The notes beneath the pieces are model-generated. The model was given only the letters and a program-made list of their open reading frames with translations, did not search any database and had not been told where the DNA came from. A DNA stretch of 64,000 nt from Tessaracoccus rhinocerotis (GTDB lineage: Bacteria; Actinomycetota; Actinomycetes; Propionibacteriales; Propionibacteriaceae): positions 62,001 through 126,000 of the forward strand of contig NZ_VKKG01000004.1 of the NCBI RefSeq assembly GCF_007197885.1. Direction: 5' to 3'. Below are positions 52,104 through 59,273 of this stretch, one piece after another (position 1 is the stretch's first letter; each line of letters starts with the position of its first letter). A program made the position numbers and the translations under genes.

Positions 52104-52576
52104 GTTATCGAGGCGAGCAAGGCGGCCTCGCCCGGCGACCCACTCTTCGTCACCTTCCTGGGGCCGCTGGCCAATGTCGTCTTTGGGCAGGCGTCGGGCT
52201 CTGGCAGGTCCCGGCCACCATCTACACGATGGTCTCGGTCGGCTATGCCGAACTGGAGGAGAAGCTCCGCGGCACCAGCCGGCTCGCCGACTACCTCATC
52301 GACCAACTCGTGGAGTGGAACGCCACCGTGCCGGTGGGTGAGCCTTTGAGCACCGCTCCCTGGGTGACTCGCCAGCCATTGGACTGGTCTGGATCCGACG
52401 GGCGGCTCTTCCGCACGGTGCCGGCGCCTCGTTTCGGCCGGGAGGGTGGCTACCTTCCCGGGGCCGGGCATCCTATTCGTGTGTTCGACCAGGTGGACGT
52501 GCGCTACCTGCTGGAAGACATGTTTGCCAAGATCCGCCTCTTTGGTCGGGAGGAAGTCTCGCGCCTGGGTCATTGA
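52104..52576 (+). pseudogene. nucleoside hydrolase remnant, N-terminus lost and frameshifted
   Basis: The first frame (from about 52107) reads IEASKAASPGDPLFVTFLGP followed by LANVV, the DxLxVTFLGPLTN block of inosine-uridine nucleoside hydrolases. A frameshift near 52170-52190, where bases look deleted, switches to LWQVPATIYTMVSVGYAELE and ends DVRYLLEDMFAKIRLFG, typical of the family's C-terminus. The N-terminal Asp-rich ribose-binding part (DTDPGxDD) is missing. So this is a decayed gene next to the MFS gene. Confidence 0.65.
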
Positions 52577-52631
52577 CACTGGAGATCCCCACGCCTTAGG
52601 GTCGTGAGTACGTTCTATGGAGAACGTTCTC
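52573..52631 (+). promoter_or_regulatory. promoter and tandem operators of the secreted hydrolase gene
   Basis: TTGACA (52573-52578) and TAGGGT (52597-52602), 18 bp apart, precede TACGTTCTA (52609-52617) and the perfect GAGAACGTTCTC (52620-52631). The cores are 14 bp apart, as at the importer promoter. Start codon at 52657. Confidence 0.75.
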
Positions 52632-52656
52632 TCAAGTCCCCGAAGAAGTGAGGACC

Positions 52657-54684
52657 ATGACTTTGTCGTCCCAGCTCAGGAATCGCGTTGTCGGAGCAGC
52701 CGCTGCTGCCGTGCTGTTTGCCGGTAGCCTCGTCCAACCCAGCGCCGCAGCGCCGCCCACGTGTAGCAGCGAGGGCGGCGCCTTGCAGGTCACTGCCGAC
52801 TGTGTCGACCCGACCTATGCCTCCCCGGTCGTCGACAGCACAACCGACGAGACGTCACCCTTGCCGCACCGTCGGATTCGGGGGCACTTCGAAGGCACTG
52901 ACATCCAATTCACCGTCTATTTCCACGCCGAGGAGAGCAAGTCGGCGTGGGAGGGCCGGTTCTTCCAGTTCACCTACCCGACGACCTTCGCCCCAGGCGA
53001 GGACCTCTCCCAAGCTACGGATCGTGCCATCAGCTTTGCGCTGGGCGGTGGCGGCTACGCGGTCCAGGCCGGCAATTCCAGTGTCTCGCTTGGCTACGCG
53101 CACGGGGCCGCGGCAGCGAAGTTCGCCAAGACCCTTGCCGCCGACTACTACGCCCAGGAGGGGCCGATCCATGGCTATCTCTACGGGCCCAGCGGCGGCT
53201 CCTTCCAGACCCTCGGTGCGGCCGAGAACACCACCGGAGTGTGGGACGGCTTCGTCTCGATGGTGCAAGCCGTGCCGCAGCCGACGTCGTACCAGTTCCA
53301 GGCCCGCGCCGCCGGTGACCTGATCCTCACTGACAAGGCCGCCCAGATCCAAGCAGCGATGCTGCCCGGTGGCAGCGGGGACCCATTCGCCGGTCTGGAT
53401 GAGGCTGAGAGCGCCATGCTGGAGGAGATGCATCGGCTGGGTGTGCCGTGGCAGGCGTGGGAGTACCCCGACTACCTGCTTGGCCAGACCGAGCAGTACG
53501 CAAATGGCCTGACGTCCAGCGATCCGTTGCGGTTCGATCCGACCTACGCCGATGATTTCTGGAATGCCCCGGGTTACCTCGGTGTCGAGGACTCGGCGCT
53601 GGGGGAGCGCGTCCGCAGTGTTCTCGCGGAGATGGGCGACACCGAGGAGAACCGGTGGGACATCGCCAACCGGTTCTACTACCGCTACCAGGTGCCCCCC
53701 GAAGAGGAGGGCTGGGTGGCCTTCGACCAGTTCCGCGGGTCCGATGGGACGCCGATCCATCCCCAGCGGGTGGCCAAGGACAGCGGCTTCCACGGCTTCG
53801 TCTCCGGTAACACGGCATTTGACGGATCCATCAACGGCAAGTTCATCGCGGTGTCCAACCTGTACGACACAGATGCCCTGCCCCTGCACACGGACTGGTA
53901 CCGCAGGCAGGTTGAAGCCAGCCTTGGGCATGCGGCTGCTGACCACTACCGCGTGTACTTCAATGACCACGCTGACCACCAGGACGCTCCGGTGTCAGGG
54001 GAGAGGGCGAAACACCTCGTCGACTGGTACGGCATGGTGGAGCAAGCGCTGCGGGATATCGCCAACTGGGCGGAAGACGGCGTCGAACCGCCGGCGTCCA
54101 CACAGTATGACGTCGTGAACGGGCAGATCGTCGTGCCGGACGGAGCCACTGACCGACTCGGTATCCAGCCCACCGTCTCCCTGACGGGTGGTGGCCTCGA
54201 GCGTGTCCAGGCCAAGGTTGGTGAGCCCGTCGCCCTGACGGCGACCGTGCAGGTGCCACCGGGTGCCGGTGAGATCATTCGGGTCGAGTGGGATCTCGAC
54301 GGCGACGGTGACTATGAGGAAGCTCCGCCCGTTCCTGCAGGCGCCTGGCTCGCGGCGCGAACCTCGTTTGAGGCCACCGCGTCGTTCGAGGAGGCGGGCA
54401 CGCATTTCGTCGGGGTGCGCGTCACCGCGGAACGCAACGGGGACGTCGAAGCGCAGCACGCATGGGTGCTGAACCTGGACCGGGTGCAGATCGTCGTCAG
54501 CGGCGACACAGGGGAGCCGGGCGACACCGATCCGCCGGTTGAGCCCACACCAGGGAACGATCTTCCGATGGAGCCCACACCCGATGCGGATCCGTCCGCT
54601 CAACCCATCAGGCCGCCGGTTCCCGGGATTCCGCCCGGCCTGCCGAGCACCGGTGCGGACGCGTCCCCCGGCGAGGTCGGCTGA
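52657..54684 (+). CDS. secreted alpha/beta hydrolase with PKD-like domain and cut-off LPXTG
   Basis: A 675-residue secreted protein. Residues 1-33 are a Sec signal (RNRVVGAAAAAVLFAGSLVQ, Ala-rich cleavage). The catalytic part is an alpha/beta hydrolase: oxyanion/nucleophile elbow YGPSGGSFQ with Ser near residue 179, an acid residue in SNLYDTDALPLHTDW and the catalytic His in YFNDHADHQD. A PKD-like domain follows (IIRVEWDLDGDGDYEE). The end is a proline/threonine-rich linker and LPSTGADASPGEVG, a sortase motif not followed by a membrane helix or basic tail. ATG 52657 has GAAGTGAGG; a GTG at 52648 is also open. It may be an esterase acting on acylated polysaccharide; substrate unknown. Regulated like the glycosidases. 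Confidence 0.8.
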   Translation: MTLSSQLRNRVVGAAAAAVLFAGSLVQPSAAAPPTCSSEGGALQVTADCVDPTYASPVVDSTTDETSPLPHRRIRGHFEGTDIQFTVYFHAEESKSAWEGRFFQFTYPTTFAPGEDLSQATDRAISFALGGGGYAVQAGNSSVSLGYAHGAAAAKFAKTLAADYYAQEGPIHGYLYGPSGGSFQTLGAAENTTGVWDGFVSMVQAVPQPTSYQFQARAAGDLILTDKAAQIQAAMLPGGSGDPFAGLDEAESAMLEEMHRLGVPWQAWEYPDYLLGQTEQYANGLTSSDPLRFDPTYADDFWNAPGYLGVEDSALGERVRSVLAEMGDTEENRWDIANRFYYRYQVPPEEEGWVAFDQFRGSDGTPIHPQRVAKDSGFHGFVSGNTAFDGSINGKFIAVSNLYDTDALPLHTDWYRRQVEASLGHAAADHYRVYFNDHADHQDAPVSGERAKHLVDWYGMVEQALRDIANWAEDGVEPPASTQYDVVNGQIVVPDGATDRLGIQPTVSLTGGGLERVQAKVGEPVALTATVQVPPGAGEIIRVEWDLDGDGDYEEAPPVPAGAWLAARTSFEATASFEEAGTHFVGVRVTAERNGDVEAQHAWVLNLDRVQIVVSGDTGEPGDTDPPVEPTPGNDLPMEPTPDADPSAQPIRPPVPGIPPGLPSTGADASPGEVG

Positions 54685-54698
54685 TCCTGATCTGTGCT

Positions 54699-54734
54699 GT
54701 GGGGAGGTGGGCGCTCGGGCTCCCACCTCCCCAC
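54699..54734 (+). terminator. GC hairpin terminator after the secreted hydrolase gene
   Basis: GTGGGGAGGTGGG (54699-54711) and CCCACCTCCCCAC (54722-54734) form a perfect 13-bp stem with a 10-base loop, 15 bases past the stop. It closes the island's last transcription unit. Confidence 0.8.
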
Positions 54735-54839
54735 ACCCCGTCGCCGCAGTTTCGAGGGATGCGCACCGTCGTTAGTTGCGGGCATCGCAGCCAGCAGCAG
54801 CCGTGCTCAGCGCATGCCCTGCCGGGTGTCGACGGGCAG

Positions 54840-54892
54840 TTGACAGCAGGACCTTGACCCGTAGACTGGCACCGCTCATTCAGGACTGAATG
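54840..54892 (+). promoter_or_regulatory. second transketolase promoter with palindromic operator
   Basis: TTGACA (54840-54845), 16-bp spacer, TAGACT (54862-54867), then CATTCAGGACTGAATG (54877-54892) followed by AATATGCA. Element order and spacing copy those at 23096-23148, including 10 bp from -10 to operator. It drives the broken transketolase copy, so the promoter appears intact while its gene is not. Confidence 0.78.
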
Positions 54893-54911
54893 AATATGCA
54901 CGAGGAGGCCA

Positions 54912-55338
54912 TTGCTCCAGGCAACCCACACGCGCGCCGGTGAGTGGCGCGACCTGCGCAGGCCAATCGCCAATGCCTCACCAGCCGAGCGCGACGAGCT
55001 CATCGGCGCTGAGGCCAAGGCCATCCGTCGTCACGTCGTCACGACTATCGACGCCGCGCGTGCGGGCCACATCGGCGGGGACCTCAGCATCACCGACGTG
55101 TTGGCCACGCTGTACTTCGGCGTGCTGCGTCTCGACCCTGCGGACCCGGACGGGGCCGAGGGGTCTGCTGCACGAGCGCTGACGAGTTCATCCTGTCCAA
55201 GGGACACTGCGCCGCCGCGCTGTACGCGACGCTCGCCAGTGTCGGCTACTTCTCCACCGACGAGCTGTCGACGTTCATGGCGCGGGGTTCAGCCCTCAAC
55301 GGTCACCCCAACCGCAACATGCTGCCCGGCGTCGAGAC
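54912..55338 (+). pseudogene. broken second copy of transketolase N-half gene
   Basis: The reading starts at TTG 54912 (MLQATHTRAGEWRDLRRPIA) after GAGGAGG and matches the intact copy at 23167, though protein identity is well short of complete (nucleotide divergence throughout). After LYFGVLRLDPADPDGAEG a one-base shift near 55180 puts the true continuation (DEFILSKGHCAAALYATLAS, FMARGSALNGHPNRN) in another frame. Homology then stops at GVET, where the helicase repeat begins. It is a 5' fragment, probably from a related apiose operon. Confidence 0.85.
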
Positions 55339-55610
55339 TGCACCGCCTCCACGGTGAGGACCGGCGGGCCGCCCTCGAGGCGTGGCGACGAGACGGTGGG
55401 GTGGCGGTGACGAGCTTCGGCACGCTGCGCTGGGCGGTGCACCAGGAGTTGCCGGTGGAGCAGGTGGGGTGCGTCGTCGTCGACGAGGCCCACTACATCA
55501 AGAACCCGGCGGCGAAGCGCTCCCGGCGCACCGCCGACATCCTCGACCGGGTGCCGCGGGTGCTCCTGATGACGGGCACCCCGCTGGCCAACCGGATCGA
55601 CGAGTTCTGC
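55339..55610 (+). repeat. right copy of the 272-bp helicase direct repeat
   Basis: Direct repeat of 30076-30347, offset 25,263 bp, with about five scattered differences (for example GGACCGG against GGGCCGG, and GGAGTTGCC against GGAACTGCC). It joins the transketolase fragment on its left and continues as native helicase sequence on its right. Confidence 0.93.
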
Positions 55611-56414
55611 GCACTCGTCCAGCAGGCTCGCCCGGACCTGCTGGAGGACCTCGTGGAGTCGCCGACGGCGCACGACTTCCGGCAGGCCGTCGCGCCCGTC
55701 TACCTGCGGCGCAACCAGGAGGACGTGCTCACCGAGTTGCCCGAATTGGTGGAGGTCGACGAGTGGGTCCCGATGTCCGCCGTGGACCAGGGCGTCTACC
55801 GAGAGGCGGTGGAGGCGGGCAACTTCATGGCGATGCGGCAGGCGGCGTGCACGCAGGGCGCGTCGTCGGGGAAGCTGCGGAGGCTGTGCGAGATCGTCGC
55901 CGAGGCGGAGGCCAACGGACGCCGCGTGATCGTGTACTCGCACTTCCGAGAAGTGCTCGCGCAGGTGGCTGCCCTGCTGCCGGGCCCGGTGTTCGGGCCA
56001 CTGACCGGCTCGGTGCCGCCGACCGAACGCCAGAGGATCATCGACGACTTCACCGCAGCCCCCGGCGGGGCCGCACTGGTGGCGCAGATCGTCGCCGCCG
56101 GCGTCGGCCTGAACATCCAGGCCGCGTCCGTCGTGGTGATCTGCGAGCCACAGCTCACCCCGACCACCGAGTGGCAGGCCATCGCCCGCGCGCACAGGAT
56201 GGGTCAGCTGCGCAGCGTCCAGGTGCACCGGCTGCTCTCCGACGAGGGCGTCGACGAGCGGCTGACCGAGATCCTCGCCCGGAAGCGGGCCGTGTTCGAC
56301 GACTTCGCCCGCGTCAGCGAGCTCGCTCACAGTGCACCCGAGGCGTTCGACATCACGGAGACCGACCTGGCGAGGGAGGTGGTGGCGGCTGAGCGGGAGC
56401 GGCTGCTGGGGTAA
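55339..56414 (+). pseudogene. C-terminal part of the split SNF2-type helicase
   Basis: From the repeat onward the frame gives RRAALEAWRRDGGVAVTSFG and VVVDEAHYIKN, then the native continuation ALVQQARPDLLEDLVESPTA. It carries lobe 2 with the motif V/VI region: IVAAGVGLNIQAASVVVICEPQ and AIARAHRMGQLRSVQVHRLL. The 5' end is missing: Walker A and the first 500 or so residues remain at 28.5-30.1 kb. The fragment is in frame with the transketolase remnant upstream, so an unbroken 500-codon frame runs 54912-56414 from a transketolase promoter; this chimera is probably accidental. Confidence 0.88.
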
Positions 56415-56425
56415 CATCGGGGGGC

Positions 56426-56550
56426 ATTTCACCGAGTACGACACCCGACTGGCCGCCTACGCCCTCCTCGTCAACGACGCCGACGACATCTACTGACCTG
56501 GTTCAACGGCCACGGTGGCGCCGAGCAGCGTCAGCAAACTCAGGTGCGCT
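56426..56550 (+). pseudogene. NUDIX hydrolase remnant, 5' end only
   Basis: HFTEYDTRLAAYALLVNDAD at 56426 resembles the start of a NUDIX hydrolase. A one-base deletion near 56495 breaks the frame; the next frame reads LLTWFNGHGGAEQ, the usual continuation. The NUDIX box itself is absent. The stretch between helicase stop (56414) and DUF2277 (56570) holds only this remnant. Confidence 0.5.
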
Positions 56551-56569
56551 GACGGCCGGTGCGCCTGGC

Positions 56570-56851
56570 TCAGCCCGCGTTCGCGTAGCGGCCTGACTTC
56601 TCGGCGCGGGCGCGCGCCTTCGCGTACTCCTCCTCGCGATTCTTGGGAGGCGCGGTGGTCACCAGCGCCTCCAGGAGGTGCTCGGTGGCGTGGGCGACGG
56701 CGTGGACCGCCTGGTCGAACGCCTCCTGGTTGGCCTTGGAGGGCTTCGTCGTGCCCGCGATCTTGCGCACGTACTGCAGCGCGGCGGCGTGCACTTCCTC
56801 GGAGGTGGCGGCCGGCTCGAAGTTGTGGAGCGTGTGGATGTTTCGGCACAT
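56570..56851 (-). CDS. DUF2277 domain protein
   Basis: A 93-residue protein: MCRNIHTLHNFEPAATSEEV at the start is the hallmark of DUF2277, with VHAAALQYVRKIAGTTKPSK and a helical Ala/Glu-rich tail. Length fits the family. The ATG at 56851 is preferred over one at 56881 because the family starts with MCRNI. Function unknown; the conserved Cys-Arg-Asn suggests a metal or cofactor site. Confidence 0.85.
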   Translation of the reverse strand: MCRNIHTLHNFEPAATSEEVHAAALQYVRKIAGTTKPSKANQEAFDQAVHAVAHATEHLLEALVTTAPPKNREEEYAKARARAEKSGRYANAG

Positions 56852-57045
56852 GCCACGAACGCTACGCCGCGGGTGGTGCAAGGTCGACGCCCGGGCGGAA
56901 ATCCCGGATCGCGACTACGCCTTTCGTGGGCGCCAACCTCGCAGTTTGTCCGATCTGACGGCGGAATGACCCCCTCTCGCGTAGTGTCGATCCCCCGACA
57001 ATCGGGGAAGACCTCGGTCTCCAGACAAGACCCTTTGGAGGAAAG

Positions 57046-58011
57046 ATGACGTACCCCAGTCAGTCTCAGCCCTTCGATCCCAACCGCCCCCCAGGCGGTC
57101 AGGACCCCAACAGGATGCCCGGAGGGACCCAACCGCCACTTGCCCCGGGTCACCCCGGGACAGTTCCGGGACCCACAGTGCCCGGACCCACAGGACCCGG
57201 CGGGGGAGACCGCTCCTCGGCGCCGCCGGAGCGGAGCGCGGCCGAGCCCTTCATCGTCGACGAGGGCGAGTACCGACCCCGCACCGACGACACTTCTGGT
57301 TCCAAGGAGGAGGCCAAGCGCGTCGCATCGGGTGCTGCTGATCGCAGCCGTGAAGTCGCCGACACCGCCAAGCAGGAGGCCTCCGCCGTCGCCGAGACGG
57401 CCAGGGCCGAGGGTGGCCACGTCATCGACTCGGCCAAGGAGGAGGCCGGCCACGTCGTGGACGAGGCCAAGTTCCAGACCCGTCGCATCCTCGACGAGGG
57501 GGTCGGCGAGCTGAAGCAGCAGGCTGAGGTCGGCCAGCGAAGGCTCGCTGAGGTGGTGCGCTCGATGTCGGGTGAACTGCACTCCATGACCGACTCGACC
57601 ACCGAGTCCGGGCCCGTGGTGGAGTTCGCCGGGCGCGTCCAACGATTCGGGGACGACGCCGCGGACTGGCTGGAGCAGAACCGCCCCGAGGAGGTGCTGG
57701 ACTCGGTGCGCCGCTTCGCCGCCCGCAGGCCGTGGACCTTCCTCGCCATCTCGGCGGGTGTCGGCTTCGTGGGTGCCCGGCTGGTGCGGGGACTCTCCGA
57801 CGGCGACGACTCGGGCCCAGCCAGCCCGACGGGCGGACGGCGCCTTGACGCCCCCAGCTACAGCGACGACGTCGACAGGCTCGGGCGTGGCTCGCAGCCG
57901 CTGGGTGGACCACCGCCGACGCAGAGCGTCCGCGGTGAGCAGGTGACGCGACCCGACGACGGGTTCACCACGCCGCCGACCCCGGGCGCCCGAGGTGGGG
58001 AACTGCGATGA
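57046..58011 (+). CDS. Ala/Glu-rich membrane-associated protein, stress-type
   Basis: A 321-residue protein. Residues 1-75 are Pro/Gly-rich and probably disordered; residues 80-190 are charged Ala/Glu/Lys helices with LEA-like repeats (AKQEASAVAETARAEGGHVI, SAKEEAGHVVDEAKFQTRRI); a hydrophobic helix (WTFLAISAGVGFVGARLVRG) near residue 225 inserts in the membrane; the C-terminus is again Pro/Gly-rich. GGAGGAAAG precedes the ATG. The gene overlaps the holin-like gene and forms a cluster with it and the DUF3618 gene, a set common in high-GC actinobacteria. Role perhaps envelope stress; inferred. Confidence 0.75.
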   Translation: MTYPSQSQPFDPNRPPGGQDPNRMPGGTQPPLAPGHPGTVPGPTVPGPTGPGGGDRSSAPPERSAAEPFIVDEGEYRPRTDDTSGSKEEAKRVASGAADRSREVADTAKQEASAVAETARAEGGHVIDSAKEEAGHVVDEAKFQTRRILDEGVGELKQQAEVGQRRLAEVVRSMSGELHSMTDSTTESGPVVEFAGRVQRFGDDAADWLEQNRPEEVLDSVRRFAARRPWTFLAISAGVGFVGARLVRGLSDGDDSGPASPTGGRRLDAPSYSDDVDRLGRGSQPLGGPPPTQSVRGEQVTRPDDGFTTPPTPGARGGELR

Positions 58012-58565
58012 CGTCGTATCCACAGCAGCCGGTGCCGGGACGCGATCCCGGGCCACCGGAGCCCCGGTACCCCGATCCCGCGGGGACCGCCGCCGCAGGC
58101 GTCGGCCCGAGGGTCGGTGAACCGCTCAGCGAGGAGGACGCCAGCTACCGCCGCTACCAGCAGGAGGACCGCTCGATCGGCGAGATCGCCTCGGACGTCC
58201 TCGACAACGCCTCCACGCTCATCCGACAGGAGTTGGACCTGGCCAAGGCCGAGGTCAAGCAATCAGCCACCCAGGCCGGCAAGGGGGCGGGCATGCTCGC
58301 CGGTGCCGGCGTCGCGGGACACCTGATGCTGATCTCGCTGACGCTCACCGTCTGGTGGGCGCTCGCCGTCGCCATCGGGGACAGCGAGGAGCCCGCACTG
58401 GGCTGGAGCGGCCTGATCGTCACGATCATCTGGGCGGTGGTCGCCGCAGTGCTCGCCCTCGTCGGAAAGAACGAACTCTCGAACGTCCAGGGCGTCCCCA
58501 GGACGCAGGACACCGTCAAGAAGATTCCCAACGCGGCCACAGGCAACGAGGAGAAGAACCGATGA
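58008..58565 (+). CDS. YqjE/phage-holin-like membrane protein
   Basis: A 185-residue protein with an N-terminal Pro-rich stretch, a conserved segment SIGEIASDVLDNASTLIRQELDLAKAEVK and two membrane helices (MLISLTLTVWWALAVAIG and LIVTIIWAVVAAVLALVG). This is the putative actinobacterial holin superfamily/YqjE type. Its ATG overlaps the preceding stop, and its stop overlaps the DUF3618 start, so translation is coupled. Function unknown. Confidence 0.87.
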   Translation: MTSYPQQPVPGRDPGPPEPRYPDPAGTAAAGVGPRVGEPLSEEDASYRRYQQEDRSIGEIASDVLDNASTLIRQELDLAKAEVKQSATQAGKGAGMLAGAGVAGHLMLISLTLTVWWALAVAIGDSEEPALGWSGLIVTIIWAVVAAVLALVGKNELSNVQGVPRTQDTVKKIPNAATGNEEKNR

Positions 58566-59218
58566 GCAATCCAGAAGAGATCCGCCGAGACATCGAGCGC
58601 ACCCGGGCGGAACTGAGCGACAACGTCAACGCGCTCGAGGACCGCAGCAAGCCCGGCAACATCGCCCGCAGCCAGGTGGACAAGGTCAAGGGCGGCGTAA
58701 ACGACATCAAGGAGCGGGTCTTCGGATCACCCTACGACCCGACTGACTCCGGTGCCGTCGGCGACATGGGCGACCAGGTCTCCGGCGCCGTCCACGACGC
58801 ACGCGACGCCGTGGCCGACGCCCCGCAGCAGGTCAAGCGACGCACCCGGGGCAACCCGATCGCCGCCGGACTGATCGCTGCCGGCGTCGGGGCGCTGATC
58901 GGTGGCCTGATCCCGTCCAGCCGCGCCGAACAGGAGGCCGCCCAGAAGGTGAAGGAGGCCGCCGAGCCGTTGACCGACGAGGTCAAGGGCATGGCGCAGG
59001 AGGCGCGGGACCACCTGCAGCCGATGGCACAGGAGGCGGCTGACGAGGTCCGGCTCACGGCCGAGGACGCCGCCGGCACGGTCAAGCAGGACGCGCAGGC
59101 CGCCAAGGACAACGTCGCCGAGCAGGCGAGGGAGTCCGGCGAGCACGTCAAGCAGGACGGCGCCGACGCGGCGCGGGAGACGAAGGATGATGTCCAACGC
59201 AGCCCCGACAACCTCTGA
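58562..59218 (+). CDS. DUF3618 domain protein
   Basis: A 218-residue protein. The start MSNPEEIRRDIERTRAELSD defines DUF3618; a GNPIAAGLIAAGVGALIGGL membrane helix lies near residue 105, and the remainder is Ala/Glu-rich coiled helix with repeated AQEARDHLQPMAQEAADEV type segments. ATG 58562 overlaps the holin-like stop. It completes the three-gene cluster and ends at a strong terminator. Confidence 0.87.
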   Translation: MSNPEEIRRDIERTRAELSDNVNALEDRSKPGNIARSQVDKVKGGVNDIKERVFGSPYDPTDSGAVGDMGDQVSGAVHDARDAVADAPQQVKRRTRGNPIAAGLIAAGVGALIGGLIPSSRAEQEAAQKVKEAAEPLTDEVKGMAQEARDHLQPMAQEAADEVRLTAEDAAGTVKQDAQAAKDNVAEQARESGEHVKQDGADAARETKDDVQRSPDNL

Positions 59219-59231
59219 GTGACACCGACCG

Positions 59232-59266
59232 GGCCGGGGCCCGTCCGCAATGGACGGGCCCCGGCC
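59232..59266. terminator. bidirectional hairpin terminator
   Basis: GGCCGGGGCCCGTCC (59232-59246) and GGACGGGCCCCGGCC (59252-59266) make a perfect 15-bp stem with a 5-base loop, between the convergent DUF3618 and dnaB genes. It can stop both transcripts. Confidence 0.9.
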
Positions 59267-59273
59267 TGCGCCG

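Larger units (their letters stand above)
30348..55610. mobile_element. 25.3-kb glycan-utilization island bounded by helicase repeats
   Basis: The DNA between the repeats carries an Opp-type importer, six glycosidases, a LacI regulator, an MFS protein, a secreted hydrolase and two gene fragments at its edges. It has no recognisable integrase, transposase or terminal inverted repeats. The structure (chromosomal gene disrupted, internal gene fragment duplicated at both ends) is what a single-crossover integration of a circle holding the 272-bp fragment would leave. Codon use inside is visibly less GC3-biased than in the flanks. Alternative: a tandem rearrangement or a chimeric assembly join. Confidence 0.6.

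Noticed and set aside
52093-52110. AACGTT site after the MFS gene as a regulon operator
   Set aside because: The bases also code for a plausible ENVIEASK stretch of the nucleoside hydrolase remnant and no promoter is evident; coincidence is likely.
30348-55610. Island as a classical integrative element or transposon
   Set aside because: No integrase, transposase, relaxase, tRNA attachment site or terminal inverted repeats were found; the borders are 272-bp gene fragments, which fits homologous integration.
54912-56414. A genuine 500-residue fusion enzyme
   Set aside because: The middle segment is a frameshifted transketolase and the C-part lacks helicase motif I; more likely two broken genes that happen to be in frame.
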